From JADKAV01 sp963733395 (GTDB lineage Bacteria > Actinomycetota > Actinomycetes > S36-B12 > UBA10799), in assembly GCA_963733395.1 (NCBI GenBank), contig CAVTCZ010000017.1, forward strand, positions 1-64,000: a stretch of 64,000 nt of DNA, written 5' to 3'. The position numbers and the translations under genes were made by a program. The notes below the pieces were generated by a model. It ran no database searches. It was not told the DNA's origin and was given only the letters and a program-made list of their open reading frames with translations. This document shows, piece by piece, positions 10,611-20,673 of this stretch. Within the stretch, counting starts at the first letter, position 1; each line of letters begins with the position of its first letter.

Positions 10611-11437
10611 CTACGTCGCGCCGAAGACGTACCCGTCCCACGCGGTGCGCAGGTCCGTGGCCAGTTCGGGGGTGACCTGGCGTTTGGGGTATCCGCCCAG
10701 CACGTCCGGGAGGAGGTCGGTCTCCAGATGGCGGATCCACCCGTTCGCCCGCAGCCCCTGGAGGTCGAGATCCAGAGGCGCCGAGGCGGGGCCTTGAAGC
10801 AGGCCGATCGCTGAGGCTGCCAGGGCCACCCCCGCCCGGGCCTCGTCGTCCGGTTGGGCCCACCGGCTGGAGGTGGCCCGGGCGAACAGGCACGCGGTCT
10901 CGTAGGCGCGGTCGGGGTCGCCCAGCGACATGTCCCACGCGCGTGGTTCGCGAGCCTGGACCAGCACCTCCGGCGCGCGGGCCTCGATCCGGGCCGGAGG
11001 CTCGGGCAACCGGCGCGTAGCAGGCACAACGTGCCCAGAGCCGGGGTCCACCGTGCGGCATCGAGTTGGCTGGCCCATCCCTCGAAGGGGCGCATCGCCG
11101 CGGCCAGGTGCCCGATCGCGGTCTCCAGCATCGGGGCGGCCTCCTCGGCAGGCAGCCGTCGGGCAAGCTCGCCCTCGGCGATCGCGCGCCACACCGCCAA
11201 CGGGGACTGCTGGGACCCGGCGGGGGTGCCCAGGTCCATCGCGGCGCTGTACTCGTCGACCGCCTGCTGGTACAGCCCGCGGGTGTAGCGGGCGAACCGG
11301 CGGGCGCTGCGCATGTACTGCCGCCCGCACAGCCCCCTGGTCAGCGCTGCGTTCTCAACCGGGGTCGACCGGGCCCGGAAGGAGAGCCGGCCCGGGCCCG
11401 ATGAGAGTAGGTCCGCGCGCATGCACTCGATCGCCAC
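10611..11437 (-). CDS. unrecognised helical protein, one frameshift
   Basis: ATG 11437 opens a frame rich in helix-forming residues (YQQAVDEYSAAMDLGTPAGS; WRAIAEGELARRLPAEEAAP). A shift near 11020 leads into a second part with PDRAYETACLFARATSSRWA and DLRTAWDGYVFGAT before the stop at 10611. Combined length is about 275 residues. The alternating helices recall TPR-like scaffolds, but I cannot assign a family. It is element cargo, on the strand opposite to the integrase. Confidence 0.4.
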
Positions 11438-11543
11438 GCACCGGGCCCCACCTCGGCCAGCCGCTCATCGACCGCAGCAGCGCTTTCAGCAACCCGGCAG
11501 ATGATGCGGCGCCGGTCGCGGTGATTCGTGGCTGTCCGCACCC

Positions 11544-12098
11544 GTGTGGCACGCGGGGGGCACGGATTCCGTCCGCCCGAATCGTGCGGGGGCCCCACCC
11601 TACCGGTCGAACTCCCTCGACGCCGGTCAGTGGCAACTGAGTCGGACAACCACTCTCAACTTGGACGGCCAAGTCGTTCTCGGCGATCGTACGAAGACCG
11701 GTGAGCCTCGCCTAGTGCATCTTCAGCCGGATGCCATCGCGGTTCTTCGTGCCCAGAGTGTGCGGGTGGCGGCGCAACGGCTCAAGGCCGGCGCGCTGTG
11801 GCAGGACCACGACCTCGTCTTCCCCACGAGTGTGGGGACACCTCAGGATTCGAGGAATCTTCGCAAGGATCTGCGGGACATCGCAGAGAAGGCTGGATAC
11901 CGACATTCGTTCCACGAGTTACGGCACGTGTTCGCCACGATCGCGGCCTCAGAGGTCAGCATGGCATCGCTGTCCAAAGTCTTGGGCCACCGCCGGATGG
12001 CGACCACGAGCGACTTGTACGCCCATCTCTACGACCCCGACGCGGTCAAGGCGACCGAGGCGGTTTCGAACGTGTTCGGACACGGGAAAAGTAGTTGA
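11544..12098 (+). pseudogene. int: tyrosine integrase, C-terminal half only
   Basis: The last about 150 residues are the catalytic domain of a tyrosine recombinase. They contain the beta-strand Lys in DRTKTGEPRLVHL, the HELRH box with the second catalytic Arg, the LGHRRM box with the third His, and the nucleophile Tyr in LYAHLY. The core-binding domain, arm-binding domain and first catalytic Arg are missing; homology starts at about 11630 (QWQLSRTTTLNLDGQVVLGD) and the sequence before it does not match. It ends 74 bp from the att repeat at tRNA-Arg, the usual place for an integrase. Inactive as it stands. Confidence 0.75.
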
Positions 12099-12105
12099 AG
12101 ATGCG

Positions 12106-12130
12106 ACTGTCGTCAGAACTGTCGTCAAAT
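12106..12130. repeat. 25-bp repeat with two CTGTCGTCA boxes, probable integrase arm site (right)
   Basis: This is an exact copy of 4455-4479, lying between the integrase stop and the att repeat. It is the partner of the left copy in the proposed arm-site pair. Confidence 0.5.
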
Positions 12131-12171
12131 TCGGTGCGACAGCCGCGTTTGAGGGGCACTTCCCCCCACAA

Positions 12172-12209
12172 CAGCGCGCCCGGAGGGATTCGAACCCCCA
12201 ACCAACCGG
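12172..12209. repeat. right attachment repeat (inside tRNA-Arg)
   Basis: An exact copy of 4321-4358, here continuous with the intact tRNA gene. The element restores the tRNA 3' half on integration, as is normal for tRNA-targeting integrases. Confidence 0.88.
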
Positions 12210-12247
12210 GTAGAAGCCGGTCGCTCTATCCGTTGAGCTACGGGCGC
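12176..12247 (-). tRNA. tRNA-Arg (anticodon UCU)
   Basis: The minus strand folds into a complete cloverleaf. The 7-bp acceptor is GCGCCCG/CGGGCGC, with a D arm, an anticodon stem ACCGG/CCGGT with loop CTTCTAC (anticodon TCT), and a T arm with TTCGAAT. It is 72 nt without an encoded CCA. It is the integration target of the neighbouring element, whose crossover replaces its 3' half. Confidence 0.95.
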
Positions 12248-12395
12248 TTGGGCCTGTCCGTCGACGTGCACGAACGGCTCGATTCTAGCGGGGCGGCCAC
12301 GCGCCGAGGTTCGCGTCCGGTTCGAGGGCAAAGGGTCGCGCGCCCATTTCAGGCGCCCGTGAGATCATCGAAGGGTACTTTCCCAAGGAGTCTGT

Positions 12396-13418
12396 GTGAG
12401 CGCGAACAGCGTCTATCGTCTGAACAACACGTCGGTCCTCTCAGTGGTAGCGCTGGAAGCACCCGAGGTCGTCACCTCTGCATCGTTCGATGACCAGTTG
12501 GAACCTACCCTGGAGCGGCTCGGCCTGCATCGCGGGATGCTGGAGCAGGTGGCCGGAATCAAGGAGCGCCGCTGGTGGCCGGAGGGCGTGACCTACTCCG
12601 AATCCGCGGCTGAGGCGGGCAAGCAGGCACTCGATGCGGCGGGCATCTCCCCGGACCAGATCGGGCTGCTGATCGACACCTCCGTGTGCCGGGCGCGCCT
12701 GGAACCCTCGTCGGCGGTGTTCGTGCACAACGCGCTGGGTCTGCCGCCCTCGTGCCTGAACTTCGACCTCTCGAATGCGTGCCTGGGTTTCGTCAACGGC
12801 ATGCAACTGGCCGGCACGATGATCGACTCCGGGCAGATCGAGTACGCGCTGATCGTGGACGCCGAGGGCAGCCGTCTGATCCAGGAGCGCACGATCGCCC
12901 GCCTGCAGGACCCCGACACCGACGTCACTGACATCCTGTCCGACTTCGCGACGCTGACCCTGGGCTCGGGAGCGGCGGCGATGGTCCTCGGCCGCACCGA
13001 CACGCACCCGGACGGCCACCAATTCATCGGTGGAGTGGCGCGCGCGGTGACCGAGCACCACAACCTCTGCCTGGGCGACATGGACCGCATGGTGACCGAC
13101 AGCCGTGGCCTGCTGCTGGCGGGGCTGGACGTGGCCGAGACCGCCATGAAGGAAGCCTCCCAGGACTTCGACTGGGACGACATCGACCACTACATCATCC
13201 ACCAGGTATCGACCGTGCACTGCGACGCTTTGGCGCAGCGGCTGGGCCTGGACCAGGCGAAGATCCCGCTGACGTTCCCGACCCTGGGCAACATCGGTCC
13301 GGCGGCGATCCCGATCACGCTGGCGATGCACCAGGACAAGATCGCCAAGGGCGACCGCGTGCTGGTGATGGGCATGGGCTCCGGTATCAACGCGATGGCC
13401 GCCGAGATCCGCTGGTGA
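12396..13418 (+). CDS. oleA: OleA, thiolase-fold acyl-CoA condensing enzyme
   Basis: OleA joins two long-chain acyl-CoAs head to head into a 2-alkyl-3-keto acid, the first step of long-chain olefin synthesis. The 340-residue protein has the thiolase/KASIII fold. The nucleophile is Cys129 in SNACLGF, the catalytic-base candidate is Glu103 in ARLEPSSA, the His is in HQVSTVHCDA and the Asn in GNIGPAAIP. The start is GTG 12396, six bases after AAGGAG. Its stop overlaps the oleBC start by 4 bp. The OleA assignment, rather than a FabH one, rests on the following oleBC and oleD genes and on the SNACLGF site with the upstream Glu. Confidence 0.9.
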   Translation: MSANSVYRLNNTSVLSVVALEAPEVVTSASFDDQLEPTLERLGLHRGMLEQVAGIKERRWWPEGVTYSESAAEAGKQALDAAGISPDQIGLLIDTSVCRARLEPSSAVFVHNALGLPPSCLNFDLSNACLGFVNGMQLAGTMIDSGQIEYALIVDAEGSRLIQERTIARLQDPDTDVTDILSDFATLTLGSGAAAMVLGRTDTHPDGHQFIGGVARAVTEHHNLCLGDMDRMVTDSRGLLLAGLDVAETAMKEASQDFDWDDIDHYIIHQVSTVHCDALAQRLGLDQAKIPLTFPTLGNIGPAAIPITLAMHQDKIAKGDRVLVMGMGSGINAMAAEIRW

Positions 13419-15912
13419 GTCTGCCGCCGCCGGGCTTGAGCGGGCTCGATCCCGCCTGGTCCAAGGAAGTCACCGCGGTCGACTCCACCGGCGTCACCCG
13501 CACCTGGCACGTCCTGGACTCCGGGTCCGGCGAGAACGGCACTCTGCTGTGCGTCCACGGCAACCCGAGCTGGTCCTACCTGTGGCGCCGGCTGGTGGCC
13601 GCACCTCCGCAGGGCTGGCGGGTCATCGCGGTGGACCAGATGGACATGGGCTTCTCGGATCGCACCGGCACTCGTGCGCCGGCTGGCCCAACGCGTGGAC
13701 GACCTCGACACCCTCACCGACGCGCTCGAGCTGACCGGGCCGGTGGTCACCGTCGCGCATGACTGGGGCGGTCCCGTCTCCCTGGGCTGGGCTCTGCGCC
13801 ACACCGACCAACTCGCCGGAGTGGTGCTGTCCAACACCGGCGTGCACCAACCCGCGGAGTCCTCGGCGCCCTCGGTGATCCGGGCCGCGCGCACTCCGGG
13901 GGTTCTGACCGCCGTCACCAAGAGCACCCGCAACTTCATCCGCGGCGGGCTTTTCTTCTCCCGGCCGATGCCGTCCGCTGAGATCCGCAAGGGGTACTAC
14001 GCGCCGTACAACAAGGCCGAGCGGCGGCTGGCGATCGAGCAGTTCGTGCAGGACATCCCGTTGGAGCCCGAGCACCCCAGCGCCGCCACATTGGACGCGA
14101 TCGCCGAGGGCCTGGGTGCGCTGGCAGACGTGCCGGTGCTGATGCTGTGGGGTCCGCGCGACCCGGTCTTCTCCGACATCTACCTGCGTGACCTCATCGC
14201 CCGGATGCCGCACGCCGACGTCCACCGCTACGAGGGTTCCAGCCACTTCGTGCCCGGAGGATGCGCCGACCTTCGCCGCCGATGTGGCCGCCTGGGTGCA
14301 GGACCTCGGCACCGTGCAGGAACGTCCACCGGCGCCGGCGGCGCGACCGCTGTGGGATGGCGTGGCGCAGCGACGCGGCGACCCCGCCCCGGCGGTCATC
14401 GAGTTGGGGCCGAATCCGCGCAGCATCTCGTTCGGGGACCTGCACAACCGGATCGAGAACATCGCCGCGGGGCTGGCTGCATATGGCATCAACGCCGGCG
14501 ACCGGATCGCGCTGCTCGTGCAGCCCGGCGTCGACCTCACCGCGGTCCTGTACGGGCTGTGGCGCAGAGGTGCGATCGCTGTGGTCGTGGACGCGGGGCT
14601 TGGGCTGCGCGGCATCCGGACCGCTCTGCGCAGTGCCGGTCCGAGGTACGTGATCGGCGGGTTCAAGGGCCTCGCCGCGGCCCGCACGATGGGCCTGGCC
14701 GCGCAGTTCATCAGTGTGGGGGAGGCGCCGGGATTGAAGGTCGCCACCACGCTGGCCCAGCTCGAGGCGCTCGGTGCCCACTCGCCGCTGCCGGACCCGC
14801 CGCTGGCAGACCAACCCGCGGCCATCGCGTTCACCTCCGGTGCCACCGGCCCGGCCAAGGGCGTGCTGTACCTGCACGGTCAGTTGCAGGCGCAGCGGGA
14901 GGCGCTCGCGGCGCTGTACTCGATCACCGACTCCGACCGGCTGGTGGCCGCGTTCGGGCCGTTCGCGCTCATGGGCGCCGCACTGGGAATCCCCTCGGCA
15001 GTGCCGGACATGAACCTCACCGCCCCGCGAACCCTGACCGCGCAGGCGCTGGCCGAAGCGGTCGAAGCCGTCGACGCCACGATGGTGTTCGCGTCCCCGG
15101 CGGCGCTGGCCAACGTCGCCCGGACCCGCGCTGCGGTGGCGCCGATGCCGGGAGTGCGCCTGCTGCTGTCCACCGGAGCGCCGGTGCCCGCGGAATTGCT
15201 GCGCGAGGTCCTGACGATGTTCCCGTCAGCGCAGGCCCACGCGCCCTATGGCATGACCGAGGTCCTGCCCGTGGCCGACATCGGGCTCAAGGAGATGGAA
15301 GCCGCCGGCGCCGGCAACGGCACCTGCGTGGGGCATCCGGTGCCGGGCGTGACGGTGGCGGTGAGTGCCTTGGACGCTGCCGGGAACGCCACCGGCCCGT
15401 TGTCCGAGCAGCCCGGGATCACCGGCGAGGTGTGCGTGCAGGCCGCCCACATGAAGCAGCGCTACGACCGGCTCTGGGTCACCGAACGGGCGGCGAGCAG
15501 GGACGCGGGCTGGCACCGCACCGGCGACGTCGGCCACTTCGATGCCGACGGCCGGCTCTGGATCGAAGGCCGTCTGGTCCATGTCATCGTCACCGCCGAC
15601 GGACCCGTCACGCCGGTGGGTCTGGAGCGCCGGGTCGAGGCGATCCCGGCCGTCAAGCGGGCGGCGGCGGTGGGCATCGGTCCGCGCGGCGCCCAGCAGG
15701 TGGTGATGGTGGTGGAGACCGAGTCCGCACGCGCCGGTCTTGCCTCCGATGCCTTGCGGGATGTCGTGCGCGCGTCCGTCGGCGAGATCCCTGCGGTGCT
15801 GACGGTGCGCGCGCTGCCGGTGGACATCCGGCACAACTCCAAGATCGACCGGGTCCGGGTGGGCCGCTGGGCGCAGCGGGTGCTCGGCGGCGGTCGGGTG
15901 GGCAAACCATGA
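13415..15912 (+). CDS. oleBC: OleBC fusion: beta-lactone decarboxylase plus beta-lactone synthetase (two one-base shifts)
   Basis: The front half is an alpha/beta hydrolase of the haloalkane-dehalogenase type (OleB). It has HGNPSWSYLWRR, the nucleophile Asp in AHDWGGPV and a late His in SSHFVP. It forms the cis-olefin from the beta-lactone. The back half is an AMP-dependent ligase (OleC) with the P-loop TSGATGPAKG and HAPYGMTEV; it makes the beta-lactone from the beta-hydroxy acid. The halves are joined without a stop, as in other actinobacteria. The frame shifts near 13670 and at about 14262, where removing one G of CCCGGAGGAT restores FVPEDAPTF. Read through, it is about 831 residues. GTG 13415 overlaps oleA; the stop overlaps oleD. 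Confidence 0.85.
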
Positions 15913-16893
15913 AGGTCCTCGTCACCGGTTCCAGCAGCCTGCTCGGCGGCCAGATCGTCCGACAACTGGTGCAGCGCGGCGACACCGTGACGGTCATGCA
16001 GCGCAAGCCGTCCGCGGTCGCCGGTGAACTCGGGCTCGAGCAACACCTCGGTGATGTGGTCGACCCCCAGGTCGCGGCACAGGCGGTGGCGGGGGTGGAC
16101 ACCGTCATCCACCTGGCCGCGCGGGTGGGTGTCGTGGGTACCCGGGAACAGTTCTTCAGCACCAACGTCGTGGGTACCCGGGTCATGCTGGCGGCGGCCC
16201 AGGCGGCCGGGGTGCAGCGGTTCGTGTTCGTCTCCTCGCCGTCGGTCGCCCACACCGGCGCTGCACTGGCAGGTCACGGTGCGGACGCCGCCGACCCGCG
16301 GCACGCCAAGGGGGAGTACTCGAAGTCCAAGGCCTTGGCCGAACAAGAGGTCCTGGCCGCGGACGGTGACGGCATCACGACCATCGCCGTGCGCCCGCAC
16401 CTGGTGTGGGGACCGGGCGACACCCAGCTGGTGGGCCGGATCGTCGAGCGCGCACAGCAGGGCCGGTTGGCGCTGGTCGCCGGTGGCCGCCCGCTGATCG
16501 ACACCACCTACCTGGACAACGCCGCGGATGCCGTGATCGCCGCAGCGGATCGGGCCGACGCCGGGCACGGCCGGGCCTTCATCGTCTCCAACGGCGAGCC
16601 ACGCACGGTCGAGGAGATGGTCAGCCGCATCTGCGAGGCCGCCGGCGAACGACCCCCGACCCGCTCGGTTCCGCGGACGACTGGCGTGGCTGGCCGGGGC
16701 GGTCGCGGAGACCGCGTGGAAGGTGAACGGCCGCGACGACGACCCACCCATGACCCGTTTCCTGGCAGGACAACTGGGCACGGCGCACTGGTTCGACCTG
16801 CGCGAGACCCAGGACGTTCTGCAGTGGCAACCGAAAGTCAGTCTCGATGAGGGGTTCGCCCGGTTGACGGCGTCCTTCGCGCATGGTCAGTGA
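15909..16893 (+). CDS. oleD: OleD, NAD(P)-dependent 2-alkyl-3-ketoacid reductase (one frameshift)
   Basis: OleD reduces the OleA product to the beta-hydroxy acid used by OleC. The protein is an extended SDR. It begins MKVLVTGSSSLLGGQIV (nucleotide-binding loop), has the YxxxK active site in YSKSKALAEQ and continues to DTTYLDNAADAV. Near 16675 a one-base insertion disrupts the frame. Beyond it the next frame continues RLAWLAGAVAETAWKVNG and ends at TGA 16893 (TASFAHGQ). The corrected length is about 327 residues, normal for OleD. ATG 15909 overlaps the oleBC stop by 4 bp, so the three genes look like one operon. Confidence 0.85.
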
Positions 16894-19357
16894 CCTGACC
16901 CACCTGCTGCCTGCGCGCGGCGAGCCCGAGGAGTTGCTCGAGCAGTTCGCGGCGTGGGCGGCCCAGGACGGCAAGCCGCTGTATCCCGCGCAGGAGGATG
17001 CGCTGCTGGAACTGGCCTCCGGGTCGCACGTCATCCTGGCCACCCCGACCGGATCCGGGAAGAGTCTCGTGGCCGTCGGGGCCATGTTCTTCGCGCTGGC
17101 GCAGGGGCGGCGGACGTACTACACAGCACCGATCAAGGCGCTGGTCTCGGAGAAGTTCTTCGACCTGTGCGACCTGCTCGGCCCGGAGCGGGTGGGGATG
17201 CTCACCGGGGATGCGGCGGTGAATCCAGAGGCCCCGGTGATCTGTGCGACCGCCGAGGTGCTCGCGAACCAGGCGCTGCGCGAGGGCTCGGATGCCGACG
17301 TCGGTCTGGTCTGCATGGACGAGTTCCACTACTACGGCGACCGCGATCGGGGATGGGCCTGGCAGGTCCCGCTGATCGAGCTGACCAACGCCCAGTTCCT
17401 GCTGATGTCGGCCACGCTCGGGGACACGACCCGCATCGCCGAGGACCTCACCCGCCGCACCGGGCGCCCGGCTGCGATCGTCGCCGGCGGAGACCGGCCG
17501 GTGCCCTTGCACTTCGAGTACGTGACCACGCCGATCCACCAGACCGTGGAGGTGCTGCTGGCACACGACCGCGCGCCGGTCTACATCGTTCATCCCACGC
17601 AGGCCGGAGCGTTGGAACGGGCACAGGCGTTGATGAGCCTGAACGTGTGCACCCGCGAGGAGAAGCGGGACATCGCTGCGGCGCTCGGCGGCTTCCGGTT
17701 CCGGGCCGGCTTCGGACGCACTTTGAGCCGGCTCGTGCGCCACGGGATCGGCGTCCATCACGCGGGGATGCTGCCCCGGTACCGGCGGCTGGTGGAGCAG
17801 TTGACACGAGCCGGACTGCTCAAGGTGGTCTGCGGCACGGACACCCTGGGTGTGGGGATCAACGTGCCGATCCGCACCGTGCTCATCACCTCGCTGGTCA
17901 AGTTCGACGGCCGCCGCATGCGGGTGCTGCGGGCCCGGGAGTTCCACCAGATAGCCGGCCGTGCGGGTCGACCTGGTTTCGACGCCGCCGGCTATGTCGT
18001 GGTGCAGGCCCCGGAGCACGAGATCGAGAACGAGAAACTGCTGGCCCGCGCCGGCGACGACCCGAAGAAGCTGCGGCGGATCGTGCGCAAGAAGGCGCCA
18101 GAAGGAATCCCGAATTGGGGCCGCGCCACCTTCGACCGGCTGGTGGTCGCCGAACCCGAGCCGCTGCAGTCACGCTTCGATGTCAGTCACGCGATGGTGT
18201 TCAACGTGGCACACCGGCCCGGCGACGTCGAGGCGGCGCTGGAGCACCTGTTGACCGACAACGACGAGGCAGCCGAAGCCCGGGAGGCGATGATCGAGCG
18301 CGCCGCGGGCATCAAGGAGTCGTTGGTGGCGGCCGGGGTGCTGACCGCCGACTTGCGCGTCGTCGACGACCTGCAGGCCGACTTCGCCTTGAACCAACCG
18401 CTGTCCACCTTCGCGCTGGCGGCGATCGAATTGCTGGACCGGGAGTCGGAAACCTACGCCGTCGACGTGCTGTCGGTGCTGGAGGCGACGCTGGAGGACC
18501 CGCGGCAGGTGCTGTACGCCCAGCAGTCGCGAGCCCGCGGGGAAGCCGTCGCGGCGATGAAGGCCGAGGGGATCGAGTACGAGGAGCGCGTCGAACTGGT
18601 CGAGGAGATCACGTGGCCGCGTCCGCTGGCCGACCTGCTGGACAGCGCCTACGACATCTACGCCGAGGGTCATCCGTGGGTCACGGAGTACGAACTGCGG
18701 CCCAAGTCGGTGGCGCGTGAGATGTACGAGATGGCCATGACGTTCACGGAGTTCGTGGGCTTCTACAAGTTGGCGTCGTCCGAGGGGCTGGTCCTGCGCT
18801 ACCTGGCCGACGCGTACAAGGCGCTGCGGCGCACCGTTCCCGAGGAGGTACGCACCGAGGAGCTCGCCGACCTCACCGAGTGGCTGGGGGAGTTGGTCCG
18901 GCAGGTCGACTCCAGCCTGCTGGACGAGTGGGAGCAACTGGTCAATCCCGCGGCGGACGTGGACTCCAGCGTGGTCGACACCGGCCCACCGCCGGTCACG
19001 GCCAACGTCCGGGCCTTCCGGGTGCTCGTGCGCAACGCGATGTTCCGCCGGGTAGAGCTCGCCGCTTTGCGCAAGTGGGACGACCTGGCCGCGCTGGACG
19101 CCGACTGGGACGCCGATCGCTGGCATGCCGCGATGGCGGACTACTACGCCGAGCACGACGAGGTGCGCACCGGTGCTGCGGCACGGGGGCCGGACTTGTT
19201 GCACATAGAGCAGCAGCCGGACAAATGGCTGGTCCGGCAGGTGTTCGACGATCCTGCGGGCGACCACGACTGGCGGATCGAGGCCGAGGTCGACCTGGCC
19301 GCCAGCGATGAGGCCGGCACCGCGGTTGTCCGGGTGCTCGACGTGGGTATGCACTGA
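16883..19357 (+). CDS. DEAD/DEAH-box helicase, DUF3516 type
   Basis: An 824-residue superfamily-2 helicase. Walker A is TPTGSGKS (54-61), motif II is DEFH in MDEFHYYGD, motif III is SAT, and the C-terminal RecA domain has HHAGMLPRYR and QIAGRAGRPG. A long DUF3516-type C-terminal half follows (VARRMYE-like, here VAREMYEMAMTF). It resembles Ski2-like RNA helicases found in actinobacteria, but its substrate is not established. ATG 16883 lies inside the end of oleD (11-bp overlap in the corrected oleD frame). It is therefore probably translated from the ole transcript, although a functional link to olefin synthesis is not known. Confidence 0.85.
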   Translation: MVSDLTHLLPARGEPEELLEQFAAWAAQDGKPLYPAQEDALLELASGSHVILATPTGSGKSLVAVGAMFFALAQGRRTYYTAPIKALVSEKFFDLCDLLGPERVGMLTGDAAVNPEAPVICATAEVLANQALREGSDADVGLVCMDEFHYYGDRDRGWAWQVPLIELTNAQFLLMSATLGDTTRIAEDLTRRTGRPAAIVAGGDRPVPLHFEYVTTPIHQTVEVLLAHDRAPVYIVHPTQAGALERAQALMSLNVCTREEKRDIAAALGGFRFRAGFGRTLSRLVRHGIGVHHAGMLPRYRRLVEQLTRAGLLKVVCGTDTLGVGINVPIRTVLITSLVKFDGRRMRVLRAREFHQIAGRAGRPGFDAAGYVVVQAPEHEIENEKLLARAGDDPKKLRRIVRKKAPEGIPNWGRATFDRLVVAEPEPLQSRFDVSHAMVFNVAHRPGDVEAALEHLLTDNDEAAEAREAMIERAAGIKESLVAAGVLTADLRVVDDLQADFALNQPLSTFALAAIELLDRESETYAVDVLSVLEATLEDPRQVLYAQQSRARGEAVAAMKAEGIEYEERVELVEEITWPRPLADLLDSAYDIYAEGHPWVTEYELRPKSVAREMYEMAMTFTEFVGFYKLASSEGLVLRYLADAYKALRRTVPEEVRTEELADLTEWLGELVRQVDSSLLDEWEQLVNPAADVDSSVVDTGPPPVTANVRAFRVLVRNAMFRRVELAALRKWDDLAALDADWDADRWHAAMADYYAEHDEVRTGAAARGPDLLHIEQQPDKWLVRQVFDDPAGDHDWRIEAEVDLAASDEAGTAVVRVLDVGMH

Positions 19358-19382
19358 CAGCCCTGCCCGTTAGGCTTGCGCG

Positions 19383-20528
19383 ATGATGAGTCGTTGGGCC
19401 GCCGGGCTGGTCGCAGCCGGCACTCGTGCTCGCAGGGTGCACCTCCGAGCAGGCGCAACCGGTGGCTTCCAGCGCGGCGCCGTCACACACTGCCCGCAGA
19501 CACCACCACCGCGCTTGAGACGCAACTGACCAAGACGCTGCAAGCGCAACGACGTGCCCGGTGGGGCCGTCGAGGTGTGCGTCCCGGGCTACGAGGACTG
19601 GGCCACGGCGCAGGGGGTTGCCGACGTCGAGACGGGCGAGCCGATGACCACGGACATGGTGTGGCCCATCCGCAGCGTGACCAAGTCGGTCACGGTCACG
19701 CTGCTGCTCCAGCTCGTCGACGAGGGCAAGGTGAGTCTGGACGACACGATCGACCAGTGGGTCGACGGCGTGCCGAACGGCGATGAGATCACCTTGCGGC
19801 AGCTCGCGGAGATGAGCAGCGGGGTGCCGGAGTACACGACCCAGGCGTGGATCGAGGACTACGTCGCCGACCCGGAGCGGGCCTTCACGACCGAGGAGCT
19901 CATCGACTACGCGATCGCCGAGCCGGCGCAGTTCGCCGCCGGGCACGCAGAAGGTGTACACGAACACCATCGACCCTGCTGCTCGGCCAAGTGGTGGCCG
20001 CGGAATACGGGCAGCCCTTCGACCAGGTCGTCACCGAGCAGATCATCGTGCCGCTCGGGTCTCGAGGACACCACGTACGTGACGGCCGTCGACGAGTGGA
20101 GCGGGCCGCACCCGACGGGGTACCAGCCCGCCGACGACGGCACGCTGGAGCCGCAGGGCAACAACTTCACGGTGCTCGGACCGGCCGGCGCGATGACCTC
20201 GACCCTGACGGACCTCTGTGCCTGGGGGGACGCCCTGGGCGAGGGTTCACTGCTGGAGCCGGAGACCCAGCAGGCCCGGCTCGCCGGCGCGCCGCTGGAC
20301 AAGGGACCCGAGTACGACACGTACGCGCAGGGGATCGGCACGCTGGAGGGCTGGGTCGGCCACACCGGGGAGGGCTTCGGTCACACCGTGCTGGTCATGC
20401 ACAACCCGGAGTCCGGCGCCACGGCGGTGGTCGGGATGAACATCTCCAACAAGGGCAAGCACGTGCCCACGCGGTACTTCCGCAAGATCGCGCCGATCCT
20501 GGACGCGGTGCCGCCAGCCGGCGGGTGA
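19383..20528 (+). pseudogene. serine hydrolase lipoprotein (class C beta-lactamase/DD-peptidase fold), frameshifted
   Basis: The start ATG 19383 gives a signal region ending in a lipobox (LVLAGC). The body shows the penicillin-recognising fold: SVTK (SxxK) in RSVTKSVTVTLLLQL, YTN (YxN) near 19955, and HTG in VGHTGEGFGHT in place of KTG. The end is at 20528. To read it through needs shifts near 19430, 19490, 19550, 19950 and 20060, more than in any neighbour of similar size. If functional it would be an envelope-anchored peptidase or esterase; as written it is broken. Confidence 0.65.
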
Positions 20529-20673
20529 GCTGTTCGTCGGCAGGGCGCGGGGGTTGCCGCGGTCAGCAGCGCATCAACTGGACCCGCACCGGCGGATTCG
20601 AGCTAGCGGAACCCACCGCACCGGCGGGTACCGACCACCAGAGCCCAGGTGTCCGTATTCGGCCGTCCACCGC

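Larger units (their letters stand above)
4321..12209. mobile_element. integrative element in tRNA-Arg(UCU), decayed
   Basis: A 38-bp perfect direct repeat of the tRNA-Arg 3' half and its downstream bases lies at 4321-4358 and 12172-12209 (46 bp with one mismatch if extended left). A tyrosine-integrase end lies just inside the copy at the intact tRNA, and a relaxase N-terminus lies inside. The distance between repeats is 7851 bp. Cargo is a 49-residue-repeat membrane protein, a metzincin-like protein and two unrecognised minus-strand genes. The integrase lacks its 5' part, the relaxase is a stub and an ISL3-type transposase end is present, so the element is probably no longer self-mobile. It could still be excised by an integrase supplied from elsewhere. 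Confidence 0.85.

Noticed and set aside
13674..16850. A 1058-codon frame spanning oleB, oleC and oleD
   Set aside because: Its middle part is a shadow of oleC, which is read in another frame. Only its two ends match OleB and OleD, so it is a by-product of the frame breaks, not a fusion protein.
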